From Cytobacillus oceanisediminis (GTDB lineage: Bacteria > Bacillota > Bacilli > Bacillales > Cytobacillaceae), in contig NZ_VLKI01000003.1 in assembly GCF_007830235.1 (NCBI RefSeq), forward strand, positions 1 through 64,000: a DNA stretch of 64,000 nucleotides. The letters are read 5' to 3'. The notes under the pieces were generated by a model. That model had not been told where the DNA came from. It worked only from the letters and a program-made list of their open reading frames with translations, and did not search any database. Of the stretch, positions 24,866-33,483 are shown one piece after another (positions within the stretch are counted from its first letter, which is position 1; the number at the start of each line of letters is the position of its first letter). The position numbers were made by a program, and so were the translations under genes.

Positions 24866-25927
24866 ATGGAAAAAATTCAAAAGCTGCGCTCAAGCTTCGA
24901 CCTATCAGGTATAGATGGAATGTTGATTACAAGCAGTTATAACCGCCTTTATATGACAGGTTTTACGGGGTCGGCAGGCGTGGTTCTAATCAGTGCAGAA
25001 AAAGCGTTGTTCATCACTGACTTCCGCTATACAGAGCAGGCTGCAAAACAATGCGAAGGCTTTGAGATTGTTAAGCATTCCGGAGCCATTCCTGAAGAAG
25101 TGGCAGAACAGGCAAAACAACTTGGGATTAAGAAGCTGGGATTTGAAGAGGACCATTTAACTTTTTCCGCCTTTAAAGCCTATGAAAAAGCGGTTGAAGC
25201 TGAACTTGTTCCTGTTTCCGGTACCATTGAAAAGTTACGCTTGATTAAGACCGAATCAGAGATTAAGATAATAAAGGTGGCAGCTGACATAGCAGATGCT
25301 GCATTTAAACATATTCTAGATGTCATTCGTCCAGGGGCTACCGAGCTGGAAGTATCGAATGAATTAGAGTTCTTTATGAGAAAAGCGGGTGCAGTTTCAT
25401 CTTCGTTTGATATTATCGTAGCATCCGGACACCGCTCTGCCCTTCCGCATGGAGTGGCAAGCGATAAGGTGATCGAAAAAGGAGATTTCGTCACGCTTGA
25501 TTTTGGCGCTTATTATAAAGGGTATGTTTCAGATATCACCCGTACAGTAGCAGTCGGGGAACCTGAAGATAAGCTGAAAGAAATTTATAATATCGTCCTT
25601 GAAGCTCAGGAGCGCGGGATGGAAGGCATAAAACCGGGAATGAGCGGCAAAGAAGCAGATGCTTTAACCCGAGACTATATTTCCGAAAAAGGCTATGGAA
25701 ATTATTTTGGCCACTCTACTGGCCATGGCATAGGGCTGGAAGTGCATGAAGGACCAGGTTTGTCGTTTAAATCCGATGTCATTCTTGAACCTGGCATGGT
25801 GGTAACAGTGGAGCCGGGCATTTACATACCGGGTCTTGGCGGAGTCCGCATTGAAGATGATACATTAATTACAAAGGATCATAATGAAACGCTTACTCAT
25901 TCTACCAAAGAATTGATTATTCTTTAA
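24866..25927 (+). CDS. pepP: Xaa-Pro dipeptidase/aminopeptidase P family
   Basis: The 353-residue protein has a creatinase-like N-terminal domain (about 1-125) and an M24 pita-bread metallopeptidase domain. Metal ligands are visible: LDFGAYYKGYVSDITR (two aspartates), GHSTGHGIGLEVHEGP (histidine), VEPGIYIPG and GVRIEDD (two glutamates). It cleaves Xaa-Pro bonds in peptides. It corresponds to B. subtilis yqhT and is linked to efp, whose product helps ribosomes through polyproline stretches. Confidence 0.92.
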   Translation: MEKIQKLRSSFDLSGIDGMLITSSYNRLYMTGFTGSAGVVLISAEKALFITDFRYTEQAAKQCEGFEIVKHSGAIPEEVAEQAKQLGIKKLGFEEDHLTFSAFKAYEKAVEAELVPVSGTIEKLRLIKTESEIKIIKVAADIADAAFKHILDVIRPGATELEVSNELEFFMRKAGAVSSSFDIIVASGHRSALPHGVASDKVIEKGDFVTLDFGAYYKGYVSDITRTVAVGEPEDKLKEIYNIVLEAQERGMEGIKPGMSGKEADALTRDYISEKGYGNYFGHSTGHGIGLEVHEGPGLSFKSDVILEPGMVVTVEPGIYIPGLGGVRIEDDTLITKDHNETLTHSTKELIIL

Positions 25928-25950
25928 ATGAACTTTAGGAGGACATATTC

Positions 25951-26508
25951 ATGATTTCAGTAAACGATTTTCGAACGGGATTAACAATTGAAGTTGATAA
26001 CGGTATTTGGCGTGTAATGGACTTCCAGCATGTTAAGCCAGGAAAAGGTGCGGCATTTGTCCGCTCCAAATTGCGTAACCTTCGTACAGGCGCTATTCAG
26101 GAAAAAACCTTCCGTGCCGGTGAGAAAGTTGCGAAAGCCCAAATTGATAACCGTAAAATGCAATATCTTTATGCAAACGGAGACCAGCACGTATTCATGG
26201 ACAATGAGTCTTATGAGCAGATTGAACTTCCTGCTTCTTCAATTGAATACGAATTAAAGTTTTTAAAGGAAAATATGGAAGTTGCAATCATGCTTTACCA
26301 TGGAGAATCCCTTGGAATCGAGCTTCCAAACTCTGTTGAGCTGACAGTAACTGAAACGGAGCCAGGCATTAAAGGGGATACGGCTTCAGGCGGAACAAAG
26401 CCGGCTACTCTTGAAACAGGCCTTACTGTACAAGTTCCTTTCTTCATCAATGAAGGAGACAAGCTGATCATCAATACAACTGACGGTTCTTATGTGTCAC
26501 GAGCCTAA
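25951..26508 (+). CDS. efp: Translation elongation factor P
   Basis: A 185-residue, three-beta-domain factor that enters the E site of ribosomes stalled at polyproline and promotes peptide bond formation. The tip lysine is Lys32 in [10 protein letters not shown], the residue modified in Bacillus. The C-terminal signature [24 protein letters not shown] is intact. TTAGGAGGAC precedes the start. It is the last gene of the aroQ-pepP-efp operon, with a terminator just downstream. Confidence 0.97.
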   Translation: MISVNDFRTGLTIEVDNGIWRVMDFQHVKPGKGAAFVRSKLRNLRTGAIQEKTFRAGEKVAKAQIDNRKMQYLYANGDQHVFMDNESYEQIELPASSIEYELKFLKENMEVAIMLYHGESLGIELPNSVELTVTETEPGIKGDTASGGTKPATLETGLTVQVPFFINEGDKLIINTTDGSYVSRA

Positions 26509-26520
26509 TGATTAGAAAGA

Positions 26521-26548
26521 AAAAATCCCGAGCTTCTCGGGATTTTTT
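26521..26548. terminator. Terminator between efp and the convergent small gene
   Basis: AAAATCCCGAG (26522-26532) pairs with CTCGGGATTTT (26536-26546), with T runs on both strands. Confidence 0.88.
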
Positions 26549-26551
26549 GTT

Positions 26552-26719
26552 TTATCCTTTATATTTTCTGCCTTCCGCTCCAGGTGATATATCGGTGTCA
26601 TTGCGGTTATTATAATCAGGGTCGGAAGTTGGCGCTGTTTCGTTATCCCGTGTTCCGCCGAGATAGGCCCTGTCCCCTTTTTTCTGGTTTTTTAAAAATT
26701 CCCCCAAATTTTCATTCAT
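26552..26719 (-). CDS. Small acidic hydrophilic protein, 55 aa
   Basis: On the minus strand ATG 26719 follows GAGAGGTCCTTGCAA and opens a 55-residue frame ending close to the efp terminator. The product is highly polar, without hydrophobic core (LGGTRDNETAP, DPDYNNRNDTDISPG), and likely unfolded. Such composition is seen in small sporulation or coat-associated proteins, but no family is recognised. The ribosome site and placement support a real gene. Confidence 0.55.
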   Translation of the reverse strand: MNENLGEFLKNQKKGDRAYLGGTRDNETAPTSDPDYNNRNDTDISPGAEGRKYKG

Positions 26720-26815
26720 TTGCAAGGACCTCTCTTTTTACGTATTGTGAAAAAAACGCTTTCGTTCACAATCTTATTATCCTCGTATTGAAGAGAATTA
26801 TAAGTCGAATTCATC

Positions 26816-27502
26816 CTAGCTATAATACATAAATTCTGCAGTCACTCGGCTCGTTATATCAATCGTTCCCGGTTGGATGGGGGTACTCACTTCGCTTTTA
26901 ACAAAAGCTGCAGGCTGGTAGGGAACAGGCCTTTCGAAGTCAAAAGCACCTTCAGTAACTGATAAAGGTGTCCCGACTAATTGGACTCTTAAGGCAGCCG
27001 CTATCGTTTCGGCCTTCTTATAAGCATCCGCAACAGCCAAGGTCAATGCCTGCTGGTAGTATAAACTTTGGCTTTCCATTTCAAAAGTAATCCCCCTGAC
27101 AAGATTGGCTCCGCTGTCCACTGCCGTATCGACAACAAGGCCGGTATTTTCGATATTATCTACAGTAATGCCAAGCACATGCTCCACTTTGTAACCGCGA
27201 AAAACCTGTTTCCCATCCACAAAATCATATTGCGGGAAAATCGAAAAATCGGCTGTGCGAATTTGCTGATCCAGTATTCCAATGTTATTTAAAGCATTTT
27301 TAATGTTAGCAATTGCCTGTGCATTATTCTCCTGTGCTTTCTGCAGTACTTGGTCTTCGGTTGAAACTCCGAGTGTTACTATGGACTGGCTTGGCTGGAC
27401 TGCTATTTTCCCTTCGCCTGAAACTCTCATGATATTGGGTTTGGATCTGGCCTGGCTGGCAGAATGGGATGAATGGCGGACGAATGGCTGCTGATAATAC
27501 AT
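26816..27502 (-). CDS. SIMPL-domain (DUF541) protein
   Basis: A 228-residue protein made almost entirely of one SIMPL domain. It has IMRVSGEGKIAVQPSQSIVTLGVSTED near the N-terminus, YKVEHVLGITVDNIENTG in the middle and ADAYKKAETIAAALRVQLVGTPLSVTEG towards the end. Bacterial members (YggE type) are linked to oxidative stress tolerance in other species, but biochemical function is not established. No signal peptide is seen. It is on the minus strand between efp and spoIIIAA, where B. subtilis has only yqhV. Confidence 0.85.
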   Translation of the reverse strand: MYYQQPFVRHSSHSASQARSKPNIMRVSGEGKIAVQPSQSIVTLGVSTEDQVLQKAQENNAQAIANIKNALNNIGILDQQIRTADFSIFPQYDFVDGKQVFRGYKVEHVLGITVDNIENTGLVVDTAVDSGANLVRGITFEMESQSLYYQQALTLAVADAYKKAETIAAALRVQLVGTPLSVTEGAFDFERPVPYQPAAFVKSEVSTPIQPGTIDITSRVTAEFMYYS

Positions 27503-27593
27503 GAAATGCTCTCCCCGCTTTCATAATTTAAGATCTCTCTAGAATGTACGGCGGATAAGGGGATAAAATACGCATTAAATTACCTGACAGGTA

Positions 27594-28982
27594 TTATTCC
27601 CATTTGTATCTCATCAATGATGCAATTTTTTTAGGAATATCGGTGTTATCAAGGACGCCTGAAAAAACCTCACTTCCTTTGCCATAAGCAAATAAAGGGA
27701 TCATATTGCCTGTGTGCCCTCCAGTTGAACTTAAAGATCGTACTTTGTTTGTAATAATTCCCCCGTGGTTTCTTTCTGCAATCAGGCTTCCAATTTCCCA
27801 AGCTGCAAGGTATTGAGGATAAACTTTGTTATCCGAATTTAGCAAGTGGTTATTAAAAGCTGCAATTTCCTTAGCAGTTAGATTTATATTGGCGTATTTC
27901 TTTATAACCTCTTTGATGCTGGCTGTTCTGTAGGATCGTGAATTTTGATCCTTCACAAATTGGCTGACCATAAATTGGGGAGTGGCTTTAATTTTTTTCA
28001 GATGCTGTATATCCAGCGGCTCTGAGGCAGATATCCCCATTGTTTCATGGTCTGCGGCAACAAGTACGAGTGTCTCTCCGTCATTTTTGGCCCATTCAAC
28101 CGCATACCTTACAGCCTCATCAAATTCAATTGTTTCTTTCCATATGCTTGTAATATCGCCAGCATGTGAAGCATGGTCAATCCTTGCTCCTTCTGCCATA
28201 AGAAAAAAGCCCTTTTCCCTTTTTGACAATACACCGATTGCTTTTTCGGTCATTTCTTTTAAACTTGGTTCTTTGCTCCCTTTTAGAGGGCGATCCAATT
28301 TAAAGTTCATATAACCATTATTGAACAAACCGAGCAGCTTATTGCCCTTTGCATTCAACAGCTCATCCCGATTGCTTACATAGGTATAACCATTTAGAGC
28401 GGCTTCCTTAATTAAATCTCTGCCATTCTGTTTTTCGGGTCTAAAATAGGCTCTTCCTCCTCCCATGAGCACATCCACTTGATTGTTCAGCTGCTGGCGT
28501 GCTATTTCCTCCTGTCCGGACCACCTGTTGGGGACGCTTGCTGTAAACGCAGCAGGGGTAGCATCTGTAATCGTATTCGTAGAAATAACTCCTGTTTTCT
28601 TTCCGTCTTTTTTAAACAAATCCAGGATGCTGTCTGTTTCCATTCCGTCCGGGGTTACTCCAATCATTTCATTATTGGTCTTTTTGCCTATCGCCAAAGC
28701 CGTCCCGCCTGCAGCGGAATCTGTTACCAGGTTATTGGCAGAGTCGGTATGAACAAGTGCAGTGTGTGGAAGAGTCTCCAAGAACAGCCGCCCATTTTTC
28801 CCGTACTCCATTTCTCTTGCGATCTCAATTTGTCCAACTCCCATGCCATCTCCAATCATCAGGATGACATTCCGAGGTCCTTCTAAACTTGCAGGCCGAG
28901 CGAGCCCCTCAGCAGGGAAACCCAAACCCATAAGAACGGCAATTTGAATGATTAGCATGAGGCAAATCCATTTTGCTTTCAT
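27594..28982 (-). CDS. Secreted alkaline phosphatase
   Basis: A 462-residue phosphatase of the PhoA/PhoB class. The signal peptide covers about 1-28 (hydrophobic core 7-20, cleavage near GLA). The first metal aspartate is Asp45 in MIGDGMG, and the nucleophile is Ser89 in VTDSAAGGTA. Further metal ligands lie in AEGARIDHASHAGD and AADHETMG, with the final histidine in SSTGGHTGNMIP. It hydrolyses phosphate monoesters outside the cell. No Pho box could be read upstream, so phosphate control is not shown. It is an accessory gene in this block. Confidence 0.92.
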   Translation of the reverse strand: MKAKWICLMLIIQIAVLMGLGFPAEGLARPASLEGPRNVILMIGDGMGVGQIEIAREMEYGKNGRLFLETLPHTALVHTDSANNLVTDSAAGGTALAIGKKTNNEMIGVTPDGMETDSILDLFKKDGKKTGVISTNTITDATPAAFTASVPNRWSGQEEIARQQLNNQVDVLMGGGRAYFRPEKQNGRDLIKEAALNGYTYVSNRDELLNAKGNKLLGLFNNGYMNFKLDRPLKGSKEPSLKEMTEKAIGVLSKREKGFFLMAEGARIDHASHAGDITSIWKETIEFDEAVRYAVEWAKNDGETLVLVAADHETMGISASEPLDIQHLKKIKATPQFMVSQFVKDQNSRSYRTASIKEVIKKYANINLTAKEIAAFNNHLLNSDNKVYPQYLAAWEIGSLIAERNHGGIITNKVRSLSSTGGHTGNMIPLFAYGKGSEVFSGVLDNTDIPKKIASLMRYKWE

Positions 28983-29084
28983 CTATAGACACCAGCCTTT
29001 TTAAATTTTTCTTGGGCTTATTTTTTGTAAAAATCTAATTGTTTACTCTGATTGGATCAATTTAAAAGGCCCTTTTCGTAAAGA

Positions 29085-29202
29085 TTGCGGAAGGTGCTTG
29101 ACTCCTGCGGGTGAAGCGTGTCTCAGGAGACCCGTAAGCGCAAAGCGCTGAGGAGGCTCCTGAGACCGCCCGCAGTTCGCTGAGCACCTGCAACGGAAAT
29201 CA
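29085..29202. repeat. Long imperfect palindromic repeat element of Bacillaceae type
   Basis: Nested inverted segments are visible: AGGTGCT (29093-29099) with AGCACCT, CTGCGGG with CCCGCAG, TCTCAGGAG with CTCCTGAGA, and GCGC-AAA-GCGC in the middle. Together they form a cruciform-capable palindrome of about 110 bases ending GCAACGGAAATCAA. From memory this resembles a dispersed intergenic repeat seen in many Bacillaceae genomes. It stands between the divergent phosphatase and spoIIIA genes. Confidence 0.8.
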
Positions 29203-29311
29203 AAAGACAAGGCTTTGGGTGTAAATTGTATTTAAAAAGCAACAAAGTATGCAAAAACAGCCATTCAAAAAAACTTGTCCCGAGGAAAATGGGAGAGCCA
29301 GCAAATCCAAG

Positions 29312-29339
29312 TCATAATGTTTTGTTGGAGGCATACATT
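29312..29339 (+). promoter_or_regulatory. SigE promoter of the spoIIIA operon
   Basis: TCATAAT (29312-29318), a 13-base spacer and CATACATT (29332-29339) match the mother-cell SigE consensus closely, including the strict spacing. It lies 55 bases before spoIIIAA. Confidence 0.82.
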
Positions 29340-29393
29340 TTAAATAATGAGAAGCTAGTCCGAAACGAAATATTTAAAAATGGAGGAGCAAAC

Positions 29394-30317
29394 ATGGAAA
29401 CGATTATAGCCTTTTTGCCAAAAAAAATTTCTGAAAAGCTGAAACAAATCCCTCCACAAATTTTGAAGGATCTGGAAGAAGTTAGGGTCCGAATAAACAG
29501 ACCGCTCGAATTGACCACGAAGGGAATGCCTCATTTCCTCCCTTATATTGTTGATTCGGAAGATGCGGTGCACTTGCTGAATAAAATAAGCCACTTTTCC
29601 ATTTATACACTGGAAGAAGAATTGAAAAGGGGCTATATCACCATTGAAGGGGGCCATCGAGTCGGGCTCGCCGGCAAGGTGATTCTTGAAGAAGGAAAAG
29701 TGAAGGCAATCAGGGATATTTCCTCCTTTAATATAAGGGTTGCCAAAGAAAAAATCGGCATTGCCGAAAAGCTGATTCCACGCATCTATAAAGAAGGCTG
29801 GCTGCACACGATGATCATCGGCCCGCCGCAAACAGGGAAAACCACATTGCTGAGAGATATAGCGAGAATTATATCATCCGGGGACCCGGATGGGGCGTTT
29901 CAGGCGAGCAAGGTGGGAATTATCGATGAACGCTCCGAAATCGCCGGCTGTGTTAGTGGGATCCCGCAAATGTCATTCGGGCACAGAATTGATGTCCTTG
30001 ATGCGTGCCCGAAGGCAGAGGGCATGATGATGATGATCCGTTCAATGAGCCCGGAGGTTTTAGTCGTCGATGAAATTGGAAGGCAGGAGGATGCAGAAGC
30101 CATTATGGAAGCCGTAAATGCCGGAATCAAACTGATAATGACCACACATGGAAGCTCACTGGAGGAAATTAAGAAACGGCCCACTTTAAGAGCAGTTTTG
30201 GAGATGGGGATTTTCCAGAGGTTTATTGAACTCAGCAGGAAAGACGGACCAGGCAGCATTACTTGTATTAAGGACGCTGCTGGCAAGGAGATCCTGCAAG
30301 AAGTGAGAGTGACGTAA
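29394..30317 (+). CDS. spoIIIAA: Stage III sporulation protein AA (secretion-type ATPase)
   Basis: A 307-residue ATPase, the same length as in B. subtilis, related to type II/IV secretion motors. Walker A GPPQTGKTT lies at 143-151 and Walker B VLVVDEIGR further on, with a late MTTHGSS segment. It powers assembly or function of the mother cell-forespore channel built by the spoIIIA products and SpoIIQ. ATG 29394 follows GGAGGAGCAAAC; upstream codons from 29226 are non-coding leader containing the promoter. First gene of the eight-gene operon. Confidence 0.97.
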   Translation: METIIAFLPKKISEKLKQIPPQILKDLEEVRVRINRPLELTTKGMPHFLPYIVDSEDAVHLLNKISHFSIYTLEEELKRGYITIEGGHRVGLAGKVILEEGKVKAIRDISSFNIRVAKEKIGIAEKLIPRIYKEGWLHTMIIGPPQTGKTTLLRDIARIISSGDPDGAFQASKVGIIDERSEIAGCVSGIPQMSFGHRIDVLDACPKAEGMMMMIRSMSPEVLVVDEIGRQEDAEAIMEAVNAGIKLIMTTHGSSLEEIKKRPTLRAVLEMGIFQRFIELSRKDGPGSITCIKDAAGKEILQEVRVT

Positions 30318-30833
30318 ATGATGAAGCTAATTGGAGCTGTTTTTATAATAATCGCTACAACATGGGCTGGATTTGAAGCTTCCAGGCATCTGACAGAACG
30401 TCCGCGGCAGCTGCGCCAGCTGAAATCGGCCCTGCAGTCCCTTGAGGCTGAAATTATGTACGGCCACACACCCCTTCATGAAGCAGCCAGAAGGCTGTCT
30501 GCCCAGTTGCCTAAGCCATTATCATGGTTTTTCGAATCCTTCGCTAAAAAATTGACTGACTCTGAGACAACTGTCAAGGATGCCTGGGAACAAAGCTTAA
30601 AAGAAATATGGAAAATGACCGCTTTTAAACAAGGTGAATTTGAGATTATGAAGCAATTTGGAGAAACACTTGGGCGGCATGACCGGCTCTCGCAGCAAAA
30701 GCAGATTATGCTCACCCTTTCCCATTTGGAACGGGAAGAAGCAGATGCACATGACAAGCAAGTGAAATACGAAAGAATGGTTAAAAGCCTCGGCTTTTTA
30801 TCGGGATTGCTATTAATCATTTTATTAATGTAG
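30318..30833 (+). CDS. spoIIIAB: Stage III sporulation protein AB
   Basis: A 171-residue mother-cell membrane protein with a helix at about 3-17 and another at the C-terminus (about 156-170), enclosing a helical soluble domain (residues 40-150). The fold resembles the GspF-like platform subunit of secretion systems. It begins immediately after the spoIIIAA stop, so the two are translationally linked. Confidence 0.95.
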   Translation: MMKLIGAVFIIIATTWAGFEASRHLTERPRQLRQLKSALQSLEAEIMYGHTPLHEAARRLSAQLPKPLSWFFESFAKKLTDSETTVKDAWEQSLKEIWKMTAFKQGEFEIMKQFGETLGRHDRLSQQKQIMLTLSHLEREEADAHDKQVKYERMVKSLGFLSGLLLIILLM

Positions 30834-30925
30834 GTTTTGCGGGCAGCTGTTTTACAAAAAAGCGGATGAAGCAGGCAGCAGCTATTGGCTGCCGGACTCT
30901 GGACAGAGCTTAGGAGGAGAAAAGG

Positions 30926-31132
30926 ATGGGATTAGAGGTTGATATCATATTCAAAATTGCGGGTGTCGGGATCGTGGTAGCCTTTTTGCATACCATTTTG
31001 GATCAGGTTGGAAAGAAGGAATACGCACAGTGGGTTACGCTTTTCGGCTTTATTTATATATTATTCATGGTTGCATCCATTGTAGATAACCTATTCCAAA
31101 AAATAAAATCAGTGTTCCTATTCCAGAGCTAA
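30926..31132 (+). CDS. spoIIIAC: Stage III sporulation protein AC
   Basis: A 68-residue small membrane protein with two helices (about 6-26 and 35-58). Length matches the family. It is thought to form part of the membrane platform of the feeding channel with SpoIIIAD. TTAGGAGGAGAAAAGG precedes the start; 92 bases separate it from spoIIIAB. Confidence 0.95.
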   Translation: MGLEVDIIFKIAGVGIVVAFLHTILDQVGKKEYAQWVTLFGFIYILFMVASIVDNLFQKIKSVFLFQS

Positions 31133-31146
31133 AGGGGGGCTCAGCC

Positions 31147-31536
31147 ATTGAAATTCTTCAAATAGTCGGATTCTCTCTTGTTGCGACGTTCCTTGCACTG
31201 ATTGTAAAAGAACAAAAACCTAATTTTGCCTTTTTGCTGATTGTTTTTGTAGGCTGTGCCATTTTCTTGTTTCTTGTCGACCAAATATACGCCATTATCC
31301 ACATGATTGAAAAGATTGCCATAAATGCAAAGGTAAACATCGTATATGTGGAAACGATTTTAAAAATAATTGGGATTGCCTATATTGCTGAATTTGCTGC
31401 ACAAATCACGAAAGATGCAGGCCAGGGGGCTATTGCAGCAAAAATCGAGATGGGCGGCAAAATCCTTATCCTGGCAATGGCCATTCCCATACTGACTGTA
31501 TTGATTGAAACCATTATCCAGATGATTCCAAGTTAA
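31147..31536 (+). CDS. spoIIIAD: Stage III sporulation protein AD, with ATT start codon
   Basis: The 129-residue protein aligns with known SpoIIIAD from its first residues (EILQIVGFSLVATFLALIVKEQKP), and contains four hydrophobic segments and a KDAGQGAIAAKIE motif. The only in-frame start at the right place is ATT 31147, 8 bases after AAGGGGGG. No ATG, GTG or TTG lies in frame between the spoIIIAC stop and the conserved N-terminus. Using the first standard start (TTG 31234) would remove 29 conserved residues. It forms a membrane part of the SpoIIIA-SpoIIQ channel. Confidence 0.9.
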   Translation: MEILQIVGFSLVATFLALIVKEQKPNFAFLLIVFVGCAIFLFLVDQIYAIIHMIEKIAINAKVNIVYVETILKIIGIAYIAEFAAQITKDAGQGAIAAKIEMGGKILILAMAIPILTVLIETIIQMIPS

Positions 31537-31639
31537 ATTGAGCTGGCCGGCCAATTAACCTTGCAGGCCTGTTATGAAAGACAAGCCTCCCTGATGCTGG
31601 CAAAGCTGCACGATAGGGTCTTATAAAAGAGGTGAAAAA

Positions 31640-32839
31640 ATGAAGCAAAGGATGCAGAAAATTTTATTGTCCAATCTAATCCTATTTTTTTTACTGGCAC
31701 CAATTGTACAAGCCTCACCAAAGACCGGCGAAATAGATGAAACGATTTCCCCCCAGGATTTAGTGGAATCGCAGGTTGAATCCCTTAATCTAGATGAACT
31801 GAAAGGCTTTTGGGAAGAAATAACGACAGAGTATGGAGGTTTTTTGCCGGAAAGCCAAAAAGGGAGCCTCTATGAATTCATCAAGGGGGATAAGGAATTC
31901 TCACTTAAAGAATGGGGTTCCGGAGCAATGAAGTTTGTTTTTCATGAATTTATAGTAAATGGAAAATTGCTTGGCACATTAATTTTGCTGACAGTGTTCA
32001 GCATGTTTCTGCAGTCGCTGCAAAATTCATTTGAAAAAAGCACAGTCAGCAAAGCAGCGTATGCAATTGTGTTTATGGTTTTAATCATTATTGCCCTAAA
32101 TAGCTTCCATGTAGCGATTGACTACACACAAGAAACAATTTCAACGATGGTTTCCTTCATAATGGCTCTTATCCCGCTGCTGCTTGCCCTAATTGCTTCG
32201 TCCGGAGGAGTGGTATCAGCTGCTTTTTTTCACCCAGTGATTTTGTTTTTAATGAATGTCAGCGGCTTGTTTATTCAATATGTCATCCTTCCGCTCCTAT
32301 TTTTATCAGCATTATTAAGCATTGTCAGCACGCTTTCCGAGCATTACAAGGTAACCCAGCTTGCAAATTTGCTCCGAAATTGGAGTATAGGGCTTCTCGG
32401 TATGTTCCTGACAGTGTTTTTGGGAGTCATTTCAGTACAGGGAGCCTCCGCCGCAGTCACCGATGGAATTACAATACGTACGGCAAAGTTTATCACGGGG
32501 AATTTTATTCCGGTTATCGGAAGGATGTTTACCGATGCAACAGATACTGTCATTAGCGCCTCGGTTCTATTAAAGAATACAGTAGGCATTGCAGGTGTAG
32601 CGATCCTCCTGATCATAGCCGCTTTTCCGGCAATCAAAATACTAATGATTGCGTTTATATATAAATTCGCTGCTGCCATTTTGCAGCCGCTGGGAGGAGG
32701 TCCGATAATATCCTGCCTGGATATTATCAGCAAAAGTGTCATATACGTTTTTGCCGCTCTGGCCATAGTTTCCTTGATGTTTTTCCTTAGTATTACTGTC
32801 ATCATTGCAGCCGGGAATTTGACCATGATGGTTAGATAG
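31640..32839 (+). CDS. spoIIIAE: Stage III sporulation protein AE
   Basis: A 399-residue polytopic membrane protein, identical in length to the B. subtilis protein. A cleavable signal (about 1-25, ending VQAS) precedes a soluble region to about 105. At least six membrane helices then fill the remainder. It is part of the mother-cell membrane platform of the channel and is suggested to be permease-like. AAAGAGGTG precedes the start. Confidence 0.96.
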   Translation: MKQRMQKILLSNLILFFLLAPIVQASPKTGEIDETISPQDLVESQVESLNLDELKGFWEEITTEYGGFLPESQKGSLYEFIKGDKEFSLKEWGSGAMKFVFHEFIVNGKLLGTLILLTVFSMFLQSLQNSFEKSTVSKAAYAIVFMVLIIIALNSFHVAIDYTQETISTMVSFIMALIPLLLALIASSGGVVSAAFFHPVILFLMNVSGLFIQYVILPLLFLSALLSIVSTLSEHYKVTQLANLLRNWSIGLLGMFLTVFLGVISVQGASAAVTDGITIRTAKFITGNFIPVIGRMFTDATDTVISASVLLKNTVGIAGVAILLIIAAFPAIKILMIAFIYKFAAAILQPLGGGPIISCLDIISKSVIYVFAALAIVSLMFFLSITVIIAAGNLTMMVR

Positions 32840-32850
32840 GGGGGGATGAA

Positions 32851-33483
32851 GTGGATTTTATAAAAGAATGGATAACGAACATCATATTATTTGTTCTGCT
32901 GGCCACTGTCATTGATATGCTCCTTCCAAGTTCAAAGCTGCAGAAGTATACAAAAATGGTGACAGGGCTTCTGCTAATCGCAATTATTCTTACGCCAATT
33001 TTAAAAATGATATCCAGCGATTTTGAAGAAGCGATGGCTTCAGTGCCTGTTTTTGAAGCATCCGGCGAAAAAAATATGGAAAATTTAATAGAAATGAAGA
33101 AAAAAGAAATACAAGCCTCAAGTGATGCATATATTTTAGAACAAATGGCTGTCCACATGAAACAGGACGCAGAAGAGGAGTTGATGGAACAGTACGGTCT
33201 GGAAATTGCTAACATTGATATTTTAGTAGATGAAAGCAGTGATCAAGCCTTCCCGGATAACCTGCAAAAGGTCATGATCCAATTAAGAGCAAAAGATGCA
33301 GAAGCTGAAGCTGTAGAAGTGGTTACAAAAGTGGAAATCAATACCGGGAAACCTCTTCCATCCAGCAGGGCTGAACATGATGAGGCAAAAAAAGTCGCTT
33401 CTCTTCTCGCACAAAAATGGAATGTAGACGCAAAATCAATCGAGGTACTGGTAGAAGGGGGGAATATGGATAGGGATGGATAA
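32851..33483 (+). CDS. spoIIIAF: Stage III sporulation protein AF
   Basis: A 210-residue protein starting at GTG 32851 behind ATAGGGGGG. Two membrane helices (about 10-25 and 36-54) lead to a soluble domain in the intermembrane space with the ring-building motif fold shared by SpoIIIAG and SpoIIIAH. It overlaps spoIIIAG by 8 bases. Confidence 0.95.
   Translation: MDFIKEWITNIILFVLLATVIDMLLPSSKLQKYTKMVTGLLLIAIILTPILKMISSDFEEAMASVPVFEASGEKNMENLIEMKKKEIQASSDAYILEQMAVHMKQDAEEELMEQYGLEIANIDILVDESSDQAFPDNLQKVMIQLRAKDAEAEAVEVVTKVEINTGKPLPSSRAEHDEAKKVASLLAQKWNVDAKSIEVLVEGGNMDRDG

Noticed and set aside
29900-30469. 189-codon open frame on the minus strand
   Set aside because: It overlaps spoIIIAA and spoIIIAB, both well supported, and its composition is that of an antisense frame.
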